Of a stretch of 64,000 nt of DNA, positions 9,607-16,627 are shown in pieces. A model generated the notes under the pieces. The model saw nothing but the letters and a program-made list of their open reading frames with translations. It ran no database searches and was not told the DNA's origin. The position numbers and the translations under genes were made by a program. Origin of the DNA: JABMMZ01 sp040403495 (GTDB lineage: Bacteria; Bacteroidota; Bacteroidia; NS11-12g; UBA955); the NCBI GenBank assembly GCA_040403495.1, contig JBBAKM010000006.1:1-64000 (forward strand), read 5' to 3'. The number at the start of each line of letters is the position of its first letter. The first letter of the stretch is position 1.

Positions 9607-10896
9607 ATGAATATTAAACATTTAATTTTAGCAGGATTTATTGTATTAGTAAGTCCATTAACCAACTTAGCTCAAACAGGCAAAATCAAGAATGTTGAGT
9701 TGATAATGTCTGGTAGTGACCCCAACATTGAAGATGCAAAATACAATATTGATTTAGCAGCAAGCAATGAGGCAACCAGTAATATGGCAGGCATGTGGGG
9801 TTGGAGAGGGATCATCTATTCGGTAATTGCTTCATCGGCTGATGCTAATATTAATGCTTTAGATCCTAATAAAGAAGCGGCTTTGATAGCTGGTCAATCT
9901 TTTCAAAAGTTTTATTCATTTCCAGAAAGTGACCAAAAGAAATACAGTGCATTAGATTATGCCAATGGTTATGTTGTTTCTGCAATTATTAGTTGTTTTA
10001 ATGAAGGCGTGTTTTATGCATCCGACTCTAATAGTTTTGATAAAGTAAAAGCCTACATGTCAATTGTTGATGATTTATTGAAATACGACAAAGAACAAAC
10101 TTTGTTTGGTAAAATTAGTAAAGAAAAAGCATTGTTTATAACATGGCAATCAGCCTATACCAACAAATTGGTTAATGAAGAAATTGTTTTTTTACAAAAG
10201 CTTATTGATATTCCTAGCTACATGAATTCTTATGTTTTTATTAGAATGAGTGAAATTTATCTTGAGCAAAAAAATTACGACAAGGCAGTTTCATTTTTAG
10301 AAGCAGGTAAAATTAAAATCCCAAGTAAATCAGGGGAGTTCTTGAATCAACAAATTAACATTGAAATAGAACGTAATAATATCCAAAGTTTACTCGTTAA
10401 GTTTACAGAAGGTATTCAAAATGAGCCTGATAACAAAGATTATTACTTTTCAAGAGGTGTTTCTTACCATCAACTTAAAATGGAAGATAGAAACAATCAA
10501 GAAAAAGCGATAAAAAACGATGAAAAACCTTCTAAAGACAAGTATTTTTTCAGTCAAGGGTTAGCAGATTATGCCAAAGCAATTCAGTTAGATCCAGGTT
10601 ATACAGATGCTTTGAACAATGAAGCTATTTTATTGCTAGATTCTGCAGATTACATTTACAAACAACGTACAAGAGTTGAATCATCTCAATATGCTAAATA
10701 TGACAAGTTATCAGTTGCTTTGTATGGTCAAGTCGTTCAAAAACTAGTGGCTTTATATGAAATGAATTACAAAAAAGACCAAGAATTAGTTGATTTATTA
10801 AAAACCATTAAAAGTATTTATGCAAAGCTTAACGATGAGGAGAAAAGAAGTGCATACGATAAGTTGTATAAACAAGAGAAGAGTAAGTTAGAATAA
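9607..10896 (+). CDS. Exported TPR-repeat protein
   Basis: The 429-residue protein starts with a signal peptide (hydrophobic segment about 5-20, likely cleavage after NLAQ), so it should be periplasmic or outer-membrane associated. Tetratricopeptide-like helical repeats can be seen at about 210-340, for example YVFIRMSEIYLEQKNYDKAVSF as two adjacent helices, then a segment around DYYFSRGVSYHQL, and a further unit around DYAKAIQLDPGYTDALN. It follows gyrA at 23 bases and is probably cotranscribed with it, although a role in topology is unlikely for an exported protein. I do not recognise a specific function. TPR proteins usually act as interaction scaffolds. Confidence 0.75.
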   Translation: MNIKHLILAGFIVLVSPLTNLAQTGKIKNVELIMSGSDPNIEDAKYNIDLAASNEATSNMAGMWGWRGIIYSVIASSADANINALDPNKEAALIAGQSFQKFYSFPESDQKKYSALDYANGYVVSAIISCFNEGVFYASDSNSFDKVKAYMSIVDDLLKYDKEQTLFGKISKEKALFITWQSAYTNKLVNEEIVFLQKLIDIPSYMNSYVFIRMSEIYLEQKNYDKAVSFLEAGKIKIPSKSGEFLNQQINIEIERNNIQSLLVKFTEGIQNEPDNKDYYFSRGVSYHQLKMEDRNNQEKAIKNDEKPSKDKYFFSQGLADYAKAIQLDPGYTDALNNEAILLLDSADYIYKQRTRVESSQYAKYDKLSVALYGQVVQKLVALYEMNYKKDQELVDLLKTIKSIYAKLNDEEKRSAYDKLYKQEKSKLE

Positions 10897-10909
10897 CTAT
10901 CAAATATTC

Positions 10910-10942
10910 GATAAGCCAAGCATTATGTTTGGCTTATCTTTT
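10910..10942. terminator. Intrinsic terminator after the gyrA-TPR operon
   Basis: A perfect 10-bp stem (GATAAGCCAA / TTGGCTTATC) with a 9-base loop is followed by TTTT. It could also serve the gene that ends at 11007 on the other strand, although it has only a weak run of T on that side. Confidence 0.75.
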
Positions 10943-11006
10943 AAATAATTTAGTTAACATAATATTAATTATAGGACAAATTGAAATAACTCAAAAAATG
11001 CCTAAG

Positions 11007-11462
11007 TTATTGAATATCAATTATCTTATAATTTGAGGATTGAAATGTAAATGCTGTGTTTATACTTTGCTTTTTCATAAATTGGATAATTGGAGAATCC
11101 AAAGAAACAATAAAATAAGCTTGGTCTGAAATATTAACCAAACCAAGTGAAGCCGCAATAAAAAAAATCTTTGTATCAGTAATAATTAATGTGCCATTTT
11201 CAATTCTGTTCTTTTTTTCAATTTTTAATTGATTCAACGTATTAATTTGTTGATTAATCATTTTAATTTGAGTTTGCATTTTTTCTTGTTCAATGTGCAT
11301 CATTGATTTGAAAGTTTCATGCTTATCGCCAGCAGAACTTTTGGAATCCGTTTGTATAGAATCAATTAACGATTGGTAAATGACTGTTAATTCTTTTAAT
11401 TTTAATTCAAGTCTATTTTTACAATATTCAACTAATGACTTTTTGAGGTTAATATAATCCAT
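11007..11462 (-). CDS. GreA/GreB-like small protein (often mislabelled 3-oxoacyl-ACP synthase)
   Basis: The 151-residue cytoplasmic protein has an N-terminal helical hairpin or coiled coil (about 1-80) with the conserved motif SSAGDKHETFKSMM, and a small beta-rich C-terminal part (about 85-151) ending in SPIIQFM and YKIIDIQ. I know this architecture from a Bacteroidota family that databases tend to call 3-oxoacyl-ACP synthase without basis. The coiled coil plus compact C-terminal domain instead recalls transcript-cleavage factor GreA or its rivals at the RNA polymerase secondary channel. Expected acidic residues at the hairpin tip are D and E in AGDKHE. It is monocistronic, with the DUF3127 gene divergent. 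The function is inferred, not established. Confidence 0.6.
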   Translation of the reverse strand: MDYINLKKSLVEYCKNRLELKLKELTVIYQSLIDSIQTDSKSSAGDKHETFKSMMHIEQEKMQTQIKMINQQINTLNQLKIEKKNRIENGTLIITDTKIFFIAASLGLVNISDQAYFIVSLDSPIIQFMKKQSINTAFTFQSSNYKIIDIQ

Positions 11463-11571
11463 TTAAATAATTGATTCAAATTTATGCTTCTTATGCTTGT
11501 ATAACACATAAATGTTAAAAAATAATATTTGAATCGTTAATATCTTATTTAGCGTCTTCTGTTTTTTTTAT

Positions 11572-11579
11572 TAAATTTG
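11572..11579 (+). promoter_or_regulatory. -7 promoter element of the DUF3127 gene
   Basis: TAAATTTG is a perfect TAnnTTTG match 18 bases before the ATG at 11598. Its TTG is in frame with the gene, so it could be mistaken for the start codon. Confidence 0.6.
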
Positions 11580-11597
11580 AAGTTTATATTTAGAATC

Positions 11598-11984
11598 ATG
11601 GACAAAATAGAATTAAAAGGCAAAATTAAGTTAGTTGGTAAAACTGTTGAAGTTGGAAATAATGGGTTTAAAAAAAGAGAATTAGTAATTGAAACTGAAG
11701 AACAATACCCTCAATTCATTTCTATCAATTTTATCAAAGATGCTTGCGACAATTTAAATGGTTATTCTGCTGGTGAAAAAGTGGCAGTTGGTATCAATTT
11801 AAAAGGCAGAGAATGGACAAGCCCAAGCGGTGAAATCAAATACTTTAATGATATTCAAGGATGGAGAATTAGTAAATTGGGTGCAGCAGACTCCACTCCT
11901 TCTTCAAATTCTTCTAACGAAGTTCCAGTTTTCACAACTGAAAGAGAAGATTCAAACCAAGCCGTAGACGACCTTCCTTTTTAA
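11598..11984 (+). CDS. DUF3127 family protein (SSB-like OB-fold suspected)
   Basis: The 128-residue protein consists of a conserved domain (about 1-95: IELKGKIKLVGKTVEVGNNG ... GREWTSPSGEIKYFNDIQGW) that I recognise as DUF3127, followed by a Ser/Asn-rich linker and an acidic tail ending AVDDLPF. The tail DDLPF is the hallmark of bacterial single-stranded DNA-binding proteins, whose last residues DDDIPF recruit repair and replication partners. This supports an OB-fold ssDNA- or nucleic-acid-binding role, though that is inference. The ATG at 11598 was chosen over an in-frame TTG at 11577 because that TTG lies inside the -7 promoter box. An M42 peptidase gene follows after 13 bases. Confidence 0.8.
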   Translation: MDKIELKGKIKLVGKTVEVGNNGFKKRELVIETEEQYPQFISINFIKDACDNLNGYSAGEKVAVGINLKGREWTSPSGEIKYFNDIQGWRISKLGAADSTPSSNSSNEVPVFTTEREDSNQAVDDLPF

Positions 11985-11997
11985 ATCATACATTTGA

Positions 11998-13068
11998 ATG
12001 GATAAAAAAAGTAAAGCCTTTTTATTTAAGTATTTAAACAATTGTTCTCCAACCGGTTTTGAAACCAGTGGACAACAAATTTGGTTAGATTATATGAAAG
12101 CATACAGTGATGATTATATTTCTGATGCTTATGGAAGTGTTGCAGCGATTATCAATCCAGGCAAAAAGTACAAAGTTGTAATTGAAGCACATGCTGATGA
12201 AATTTCATGGTTTGTTAAATACATTACAGACGATGGTTATTTATATGTAACCAGAAATGGTGGTTCAGACCATTTGATAGCACCTTCAATGCGTGTAAAT
12301 ATTTTAACCAGCAAGGGTTCCGTAAAGGGTATTTTTGGTTGGCCTGCCATTCACGTTAGAATTGGTGAAAAAGAAGTAACCCCAACAACTGATAATATTT
12401 TTATTGATATTGGATGCTCGAACAAAAAAGAGGTTGAAGAAATGGGTGTTCACGTTGGTTGCGTTGCCGTATTTGAAGATGAATTAATGGAATTGAACGA
12501 CAAGTACTTAACTGGTAGAGCATTAGACAATAGAATTGGTGGATATATGATTGCAGAGGTAGCTAAAAAACTATTTACCAATAAAGTTAAATTGCCTTAT
12601 TCATTGTACGTCGTAAACGCAGTTCAAGAAGAAATTGGGTTAAGAGGCGCTGAAATGATTTCTAGAAAAATTAAGCCTGATGTTGCAGTAATCACAGATG
12701 TAACCCACGACACTTCATCGCCTTTATATGATAAAAAGAAACAGGGCGACCAAAAATGCGGATTAGGTCCTGTTTTGACTTATGGCCCTGCAGTACAAAA
12801 TAATCTATTGAACATGATTATAGATGTTGCTAACAAAAATAAAATCAAATTCCAAAGAGCAGCAGTAAGTCGCAGTACTGGAACTGATACCGATAGTTTT
12901 GCATACAGTGGTGAAGGTGTTCCTTCGGCGTTAATTTCTTTGCCTTTGAAATATATGCATACAACGGTTGAAACCGTTAACAAAAATGATGTTCAAGAGG
13001 TTATTGACTTGATGTATGAATTTTTAATAAATCTAAAATCAGGACATGATTTTAGGTACATTAAATAA
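11998..13068 (+). CDS. M42 family metallopeptidase (glutamyl aminopeptidase type)
   Basis: This cytoplasmic, probably dodecameric (TET-type) aminopeptidase trims peptides from their N-terminus with two metal ions. The metal-ligand and catalytic motifs of family M42 are all visible: EAHADEISWF (H65 and D67), RALDNRIGG with the bridging aspartate, VQEEIGLRGA with the catalytic glutamate, TDVTHDT and the final MHTTVE. The length of 356 residues is usual. The start ATG at 11998 follows the DUF3127 gene at 13 bases. The stop is followed within 2 bases by the DUF1801 gene, so they form an operon. Specificity within the family (acidic versus broad) cannot be read from sequence, and some relatives are wrongly called endoglucanase. 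Confidence 0.9.
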   Translation: MDKKSKAFLFKYLNNCSPTGFETSGQQIWLDYMKAYSDDYISDAYGSVAAIINPGKKYKVVIEAHADEISWFVKYITDDGYLYVTRNGGSDHLIAPSMRVNILTSKGSVKGIFGWPAIHVRIGEKEVTPTTDNIFIDIGCSNKKEVEEMGVHVGCVAVFEDELMELNDKYLTGRALDNRIGGYMIAEVAKKLFTNKVKLPYSLYVVNAVQEEIGLRGAEMISRKIKPDVAVITDVTHDTSSPLYDKKKQGDQKCGLGPVLTYGPAVQNNLLNMIIDVANKNKIKFQRAAVSRSTGTDTDSFAYSGEGVPSALISLPLKYMHTTVETVNKNDVQEVIDLMYEFLINLKSGHDFRYIK

Positions 13069-13070
13069 TT

Positions 13071-13445
13071 TTGGATAAAAGGGTTGTAAATTATATTGAT
13101 TCAATAAAACCCGAATATAAAAGGAATTATATTGTTTTATTTGAGTTTATAAAAGAATATGCACCCCAAGTTCAAATAGAATGGAAATTTAATGGTCCGT
13201 TTTTTACTTATTACGGATTGTTACTCTACATTGGAATGGACAAAAAATCTAAAAAAGTATACCTTGGTTTTTGCAATGGATCTCTTCTTAATGATTTTTT
13301 TAAAATACTTGATAACTCCACGACAACGACTGTCTATAAATGGTTTTTTGATGATGATGATTCTTTTATTAAAAACAAAGATTTTTTAAAAATATTGATT
13401 GATGAAAGTATAACCATTAATAAATTAAAAAAAACAAATCAATAA
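13071..13445 (+). CDS. DUF1801 (YdhG-like) domain protein
   Basis: The 124-residue cytoplasmic protein resembles the DUF1801/YdhG family: an N-terminal helical part VVNYIDSIKPEYK, a central strand pair with EWKFNGPFFTYYGLLLYIGM, and a C-terminal basic helix. Family members bind iron or have unknown roles in iron-sulfur or stress contexts, so no function is assigned. The start is a TTG at 13071, the only start-like codon near the conserved beginning, 2 bases after the stop of the M42 peptidase. The lpxL-like gene begins 1 base after its stop. It therefore sits in the middle of a tightly packed three-gene operon. Confidence 0.7.
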   Translation: MDKRVVNYIDSIKPEYKRNYIVLFEFIKEYAPQVQIEWKFNGPFFTYYGLLLYIGMDKKSKKVYLGFCNGSLLNDFFKILDNSTTTTVYKWFFDDDDSFIKNKDFLKILIDESITINKLKKTNQ

Positions 13446-13446
13446 T

Positions 13447-14307
13447 ATGGGTAATAAAATTGCAATTTTTTTTCTCAAACTTTTATCAAGACTTCCTTTA
13501 TCGGCTCTATACATTTTTTCTTATTTTTTGTATTTCATCTTTTATAACTTGATAGGTTATCGAAAAAAAACAATAGTATCGAATTTGAAAATTGCTTTTC
13601 CTCAAAAGAGTGACAATGAAATTAATGTTTTAACTAAAAAATATTACAGATACCTTTCTTATTTAGTCGTTGAAATTATAAAAGGATTTACTATTTCTGC
13701 AGATGAATTGACTAAAAGAATAAAAACAGATAATTCGGAAATATACGATAAAATAACACTTGACAAATATTCTGCAATTGTAGTAATGGGACACAATGGA
13801 AATTGGGAATGGGTTTGTCGACAAGCACCTTTGTACATTAAAACCCCTATTTGTGTAGCATACAAACCGTTAAGTAATCCATATTTTGACGATTTATTTA
13901 ATAAAGCACGAACTGAGTTTGGTACGATGGTAGAGCCTATGGCTAAAATTGGGAAATTTATTATTGAAAATAAAAACAAATCCTATCTTATTATTCTAAC
14001 AGCCGATCAATCTCCATCTAACCCTGAAACTGGAATTTGGGCTAAGTTTTTTAATATTGATACTAGTTTTCTTTCTGGTTTAGAGAAACTTTCTCTAAAA
14101 TACAATCTCCCTATTATTTTCCATGAAGTTAAACTCACTAGAAAAGGTTACTACCATTGCACAGTTCATCCTCCTATATTTGCAGCTGATTTAAAAGAAA
14201 ATCAGAGTATTACACAATACTATGCCGACATGCTTGAGCAAAAAATAATGGAACAACCCGAAATTTGGCTTTGGAGTCACAAACGTTGGAAACATAAAAA
14301 GCAATAA
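13447..14307 (+). CDS. LpxL/HtrB-family lipid A acyltransferase
   Basis: It transfers a fatty-acyl chain onto a lipid A precursor at the inner face of the cytoplasmic membrane. The 286-residue protein has an N-terminal hydrophobic anchor (about 5-40), the catalytic H-x4-E motif in MGHNGNWEW (H116, E121), and downstream conserved elements AYKPLSNPYFDDL and TADQSPSNPETGIWAKFF. These place it in the lysophospholipid acyltransferase LpxL/HtrB/MsbB family, which also has members that acylate other lipids. It is the last gene of the M42-DUF1801 operon, starting 1 base after the preceding stop codon. The next gene has its own promoter. Confidence 0.88.
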   Translation: MGNKIAIFFLKLLSRLPLSALYIFSYFLYFIFYNLIGYRKKTIVSNLKIAFPQKSDNEINVLTKKYYRYLSYLVVEIIKGFTISADELTKRIKTDNSEIYDKITLDKYSAIVVMGHNGNWEWVCRQAPLYIKTPICVAYKPLSNPYFDDLFNKARTEFGTMVEPMAKIGKFIIENKNKSYLIILTADQSPSNPETGIWAKFFNIDTSFLSGLEKLSLKYNLPIIFHEVKLTRKGYYHCTVHPPIFAADLKENQSITQYYADMLEQKIMEQPEIWLWSHKRWKHKKQ

Positions 14308-14336
14308 AACTTAAACTTAAAAATATAATTAATCGT

Positions 14337-14366
14337 TTGATATCTAAGGATTCAATCTTATATTTG
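14337..14366 (+). promoter_or_regulatory. Promoter of the ArsR-family gene
   Basis: A -33 TTG at 14337-14339 and a -7 TATATTTG at 14359-14366 are separated by 19 bases, a textbook Bacteroidota promoter. The -7 element ends only 7 bases before the first ATG (14374), so the transcript should be leaderless or carry only a few leader bases. Confidence 0.8.
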
Positions 14367-14373
14367 CATCACT

Positions 14374-14712
14374 ATGGCAATGAGTAAAAAATCACTTTTT
14401 GATTCAAATGAAGTAGAATTGAGCGTTCTATGCAAAGCATTAGGGCATCCAGCACGTATTAAAATCATTAAAATTCTATTGGCAAAAAACGATCAAACAT
14501 GTAAAGATATTGTAGAAATGCTTCCTTTAAGTCAATCTACAGTTTCTCAGCACTTGTCTGAACTTAGAAATGCTCAGTTGATTACAGGTAAAAACCATAA
14601 AACAAGTGTTATTTATAGTGTAGATAAAAACTATCTAGCCAAATCTCAAAAGCTATTAAGTGAGTTCTTCAACGCTCACATATTAAATGTCAGACAATCG
14701 ACTCTATTTTAG
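14374..14712 (+). CDS. ArsR/SmtB-family winged-helix repressor
   Basis: This 112-residue cytoplasmic DNA-binding protein has the ArsR fold: LCKALGHPARIKIIKILL (first helices), then CKDIVEMLPLSQSTVSQHLSELRNA (helix-turn-helix) and the wing TGKNHKTSVIYSV. One cysteine (about 33) precedes the DNA-recognition region and C49 lies in CKDIV, but the ELCVCD-type metal site of ArsR/SmtB is not evident, so the inducer is unknown. Two possible ATGs (14374 and 14380) both fit. A strong promoter ends 7 bases upstream. The gene is convergent with the XRE gene and the two overlap by 9 bases, sharing stop codons (CTATTTTAG). Confidence 0.88.
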   Translation: MAMSKKSLFDSNEVELSVLCKALGHPARIKIIKILLAKNDQTCKDIVEMLPLSQSTVSQHLSELRNAQLITGKNHKTSVIYSVDKNYLAKSQKLLSEFFNAHILNVRQSTLF

Positions 14713-15045
14713 TTGATTAAGAGAATCTTCTATCGATTCTAAGTCTTCTGTCAATTTCACAACTCCCTTTTTTATCTTATTTATTTCTGTTATCAGCTTG
14801 TTTTTCAATTGTTGAATAACTAATTCCTTATTTTCCCTTTTCATCTCACCTTTACCTAATACAAGCCATTCTGGATTGATATCAGGGAATTGCTGAAGTA
14901 TGGAAACCACTAAATCCATACTCGCTTTGTTTCGTCCTGATGACAAATGAGACAATACCGCATTTGATATATTTAGCTTATTACTAAACTCCAATCTATT
15001 CAAACCTGATTGGTTAAACACCTCTAATATTCTGATTTCTAACAT
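14704..15045 (-). CDS. XRE-family helix-turn-helix regulator
   Basis: The 113-residue protein has a Cro/cI-type helix-turn-helix at about 1-60 (LNRLEFSNKLNISNAVLSHLSSGRN read in two parts), followed by the typical Bacteroidota signature PDINPEWLVLGKGEM, and a long helical or coiled-coil C-terminus (about 72-113) that should dimerise it. It is monocistronic. Its 5' flank holds five 14-bp palindromes at 22-23 bp spacing (15066-15168), which are the obvious candidates for its own operators, one of which contains a -7 element aimed at this gene. The 3' end overlaps the ArsR-family gene by 9 bases. Such regulators occur in phage-like, restriction and toxin modules, but none is visible next to it here. 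Confidence 0.85.
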   Translation of the reverse strand: MLEIRILEVFNQSGLNRLEFSNKLNISNAVLSHLSSGRNKASMDLVVSILQQFPDINPEWLVLGKGEMKRENKELVIQQLKNKLITEINKIKKGVVKLTEDLESIEDSLNQLK

Positions 15046-15065
15046 ATTGTATTAATTGATTAAGC

Positions 15066-15168
15066 TTTACAGATGTAATAAAAACGACTTTACATCTGTA
15101 AATCATGTTGTTTACAAATGTAAATCAATGGTTTTACATTTGTAAACTAATTTGTTTACATTTGTAAA
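15066..15168. promoter_or_regulatory. Array of five phased 14-bp palindromes (candidate XRE operators)
   Basis: Sites at 15066-15079 (TTTACAGATGTAAT), 15089-15102 (TTTACATCTGTAAA), 15111-15124 (TTTACAAATGTAAA), 15133-15146 and 15155-15168 (both TTTACATTTGTAAA) share the consensus TTTACAnnTGTAAA. Start-to-start spacing is 23, 22, 22 and 22 bases, with unrelated 8-base spacers (9 for the first), so they lie on roughly the same face of the DNA. The two rightmost sites contain a perfect -7 element TACATTTG on the plus strand, and the middle one contains it on the minus strand, so a bound repressor would cover promoters. The nearest gene is the XRE regulator, which starts 21 bases away. Confidence 0.8.
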
Positions 15169-15404
15169 ATAATTCATAAGTGCCTATATTGTAAGTAGTT
15201 ATAGTATATATTAATGAGTTATCAAAAGAGTTTAGGCGTCAATTAATCGTTATTAACTGCCATATAATTATTTCGCTTAGTTCATCAGCTACATAAAAAT
15301 ACATTTACCCTACCTAAACCAATAGTTTATAAAACCTATATAAATATATGAATATTAGAATATTATATAAATTGTTTAACTTTTATGTATTAGAGCATAG
15401 ACAT
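15169..15404. other. Non-coding AT-rich stretch between operator array and terminator
   Basis: This roughly 235-base stretch holds no open frame longer than about ten codons and no tRNA-like fold. It sits between two plus-strand -7-like boxes (15135-15142, 15157-15164) and a bidirectional terminator, so it could be an untranslated transcript. Short direct repeats such as GAATATTA twice near 15348-15363 look like AT-rich chance matches. Confidence 0.35.
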
Positions 15405-15433
15405 AAAAAAAGGAAGTACTCCTTCCCTTTTTT
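15405..15433. terminator. Bidirectional terminator after the lepA-MFS operon
   Basis: A GGAAG / CTTCC stem with a 5-base loop lies between seven A on the left and TTTTTT on the right. It ends minus-strand transcription of the MFS gene and could also end plus-strand transcription coming from the operator array. Confidence 0.75.
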
Positions 15434-15449
15434 GACTTAAACTGAATTA

Positions 15450-16625
15450 TTAAAGACTAGATTGGTTTCTTTGTTTCGACTGAAACAAATAGATAATAAA
15501 CAATGGAGACAATGCCAAAGCGGCACAGATTAAAAACACAATAATAAAATTACTGGTGTCATTTTGGTAAACAAGTCCTCCTACTGAAGAGCCTATGATT
15601 ATTCCAAGCTCCATAAATACAAACAAAGTACCTACCGCTTTCCCCTTTTGCCCTGGCAAAGAAAGATCGACCGCCCAAGCAAATACAGATGGTGACAATA
15701 AACCAAAAGCAATACCAAAACATACAGATGAAATTAAATAAGTGACAATCTCATTGCTAAATGCCAATATAAACATACTTATAAAAAGCACTATACAGCC
15801 TATAACAACAATTTTGACCCTTCCATACCTGTCACTCCATTCTCCGGCCATTAGCCTTATAAAAACTGAAGCTAAAATATATACCGCCATATATAAACCC
15901 TTGTTTTCAACGTGAATATACGCTGAAAAGTCAGCAATCAATGCTAGTATTGCACCTGATGAAAAAGCAGTCAATAGAAATACCAATGAAGGCAATAAAA
16001 CCTTTTTTTCGATAAGCTCATTTTTATTGATTTTGAGCACGTTTAACTTGAATTTAGCTTTATTAGGTATTGATTCCTTGAGAGTTGCAAAAAGAATCAT
16101 TGAAATTAACCCTAAAAACGATGAAAACAAAAACATCCAATCGAGGCCAAAATGTTTAGTAAATTCACTTCCAATAACCCATCCTAATGCGTTGCCAACA
16201 TTATTACTTACTCCTATTATTCCCATCGCTTGACCTCTTTTGGCCAAAGGCACAATGTCGTCAGCATAAGCAGTAAAGCCTGTTGGTGTAAAGCCAGCAC
16301 TTAAGCCATGAAAACCTCTAAGAATTAAGAATAAAGATATAAAAGGAATGTAAATATACAATAAACCACTGAAAGCAGTAACGAATGCCCCGAAAATCAT
16401 TACAAAAACACGACCTACTGTATCGGAAATTTTACCACTAAATGGTCTGGATAATAAAGCAACAGTTGCAAAAGTTGGAATAATTAACCAAATATATTCT
16501 CTACCATTAAGTTGTTCTAACAGCAGCGGCAAATCGGGTAAAACCATCGAGAAACTGCTAAAGAAGAATAAGCAAGCCAAACAAAGTATCCAAAATGATT
16601 TTGGATATGCTTTAAAACCATTCAA
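15450..16625 (-). CDS. MFS transporter (12-TM drug/metabolite efflux type)
   Basis: The 391-residue inner-membrane protein shows about twelve hydrophobic helices with the MFS loop motif between helices 2 and 3 (RPFSGKISDTVGRVFVM) and its relative in the second half (RLMAGEWSDRYGRVKIV). The loop after helix 4 (GLSAGFTPTGFTAYADD) resembles the drug:H+ antiporter-1 family, so export of small molecules is plausible but the substrate is unknown. It starts 2 bases after the lepA stop codon, so it is almost certainly translated from the lepA transcript. A terminator follows its stop. Confidence 0.87.
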   Translation of the reverse strand: MNGFKAYPKSFWILCLACLFFFSSFSMVLPDLPLLLEQLNGREYIWLIIPTFATVALLSRPFSGKISDTVGRVFVMIFGAFVTAFSGLLYIYIPFISLFLILRGFHGLSAGFTPTGFTAYADDIVPLAKRGQAMGIIGVSNNVGNALGWVIGSEFTKHFGLDWMFLFSSFLGLISMILFATLKESIPNKAKFKLNVLKINKNELIEKKVLLPSLVFLLTAFSSGAILALIADFSAYIHVENKGLYMAVYILASVFIRLMAGEWSDRYGRVKIVVIGCIVLFISMFILAFSNEIVTYLISSVCFGIAFGLLSPSVFAWAVDLSLPGQKGKAVGTLFVFMELGIIIGSSVGGLVYQNDTSNFIIVFLICAALALSPLFIIYLFQSKQRNQSSL

Positions 16626-16627
16626 AA

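Noticed and set aside
8806..9621. Long open frame antisense to the 3' half of gyrA
   Set aside because: It lies entirely opposite the conserved gyrA C-terminal domain, has low-complexity Ser/Pro/Leu composition and no family resemblance, so it is a shadow of the real gene.
15066..15168. Array read as a small CRISPR
   Set aside because: Repeats are only 14 bases and perfectly palindromic, spacers are 8-9 bases, and no cas gene is near. An operator array explains it better.
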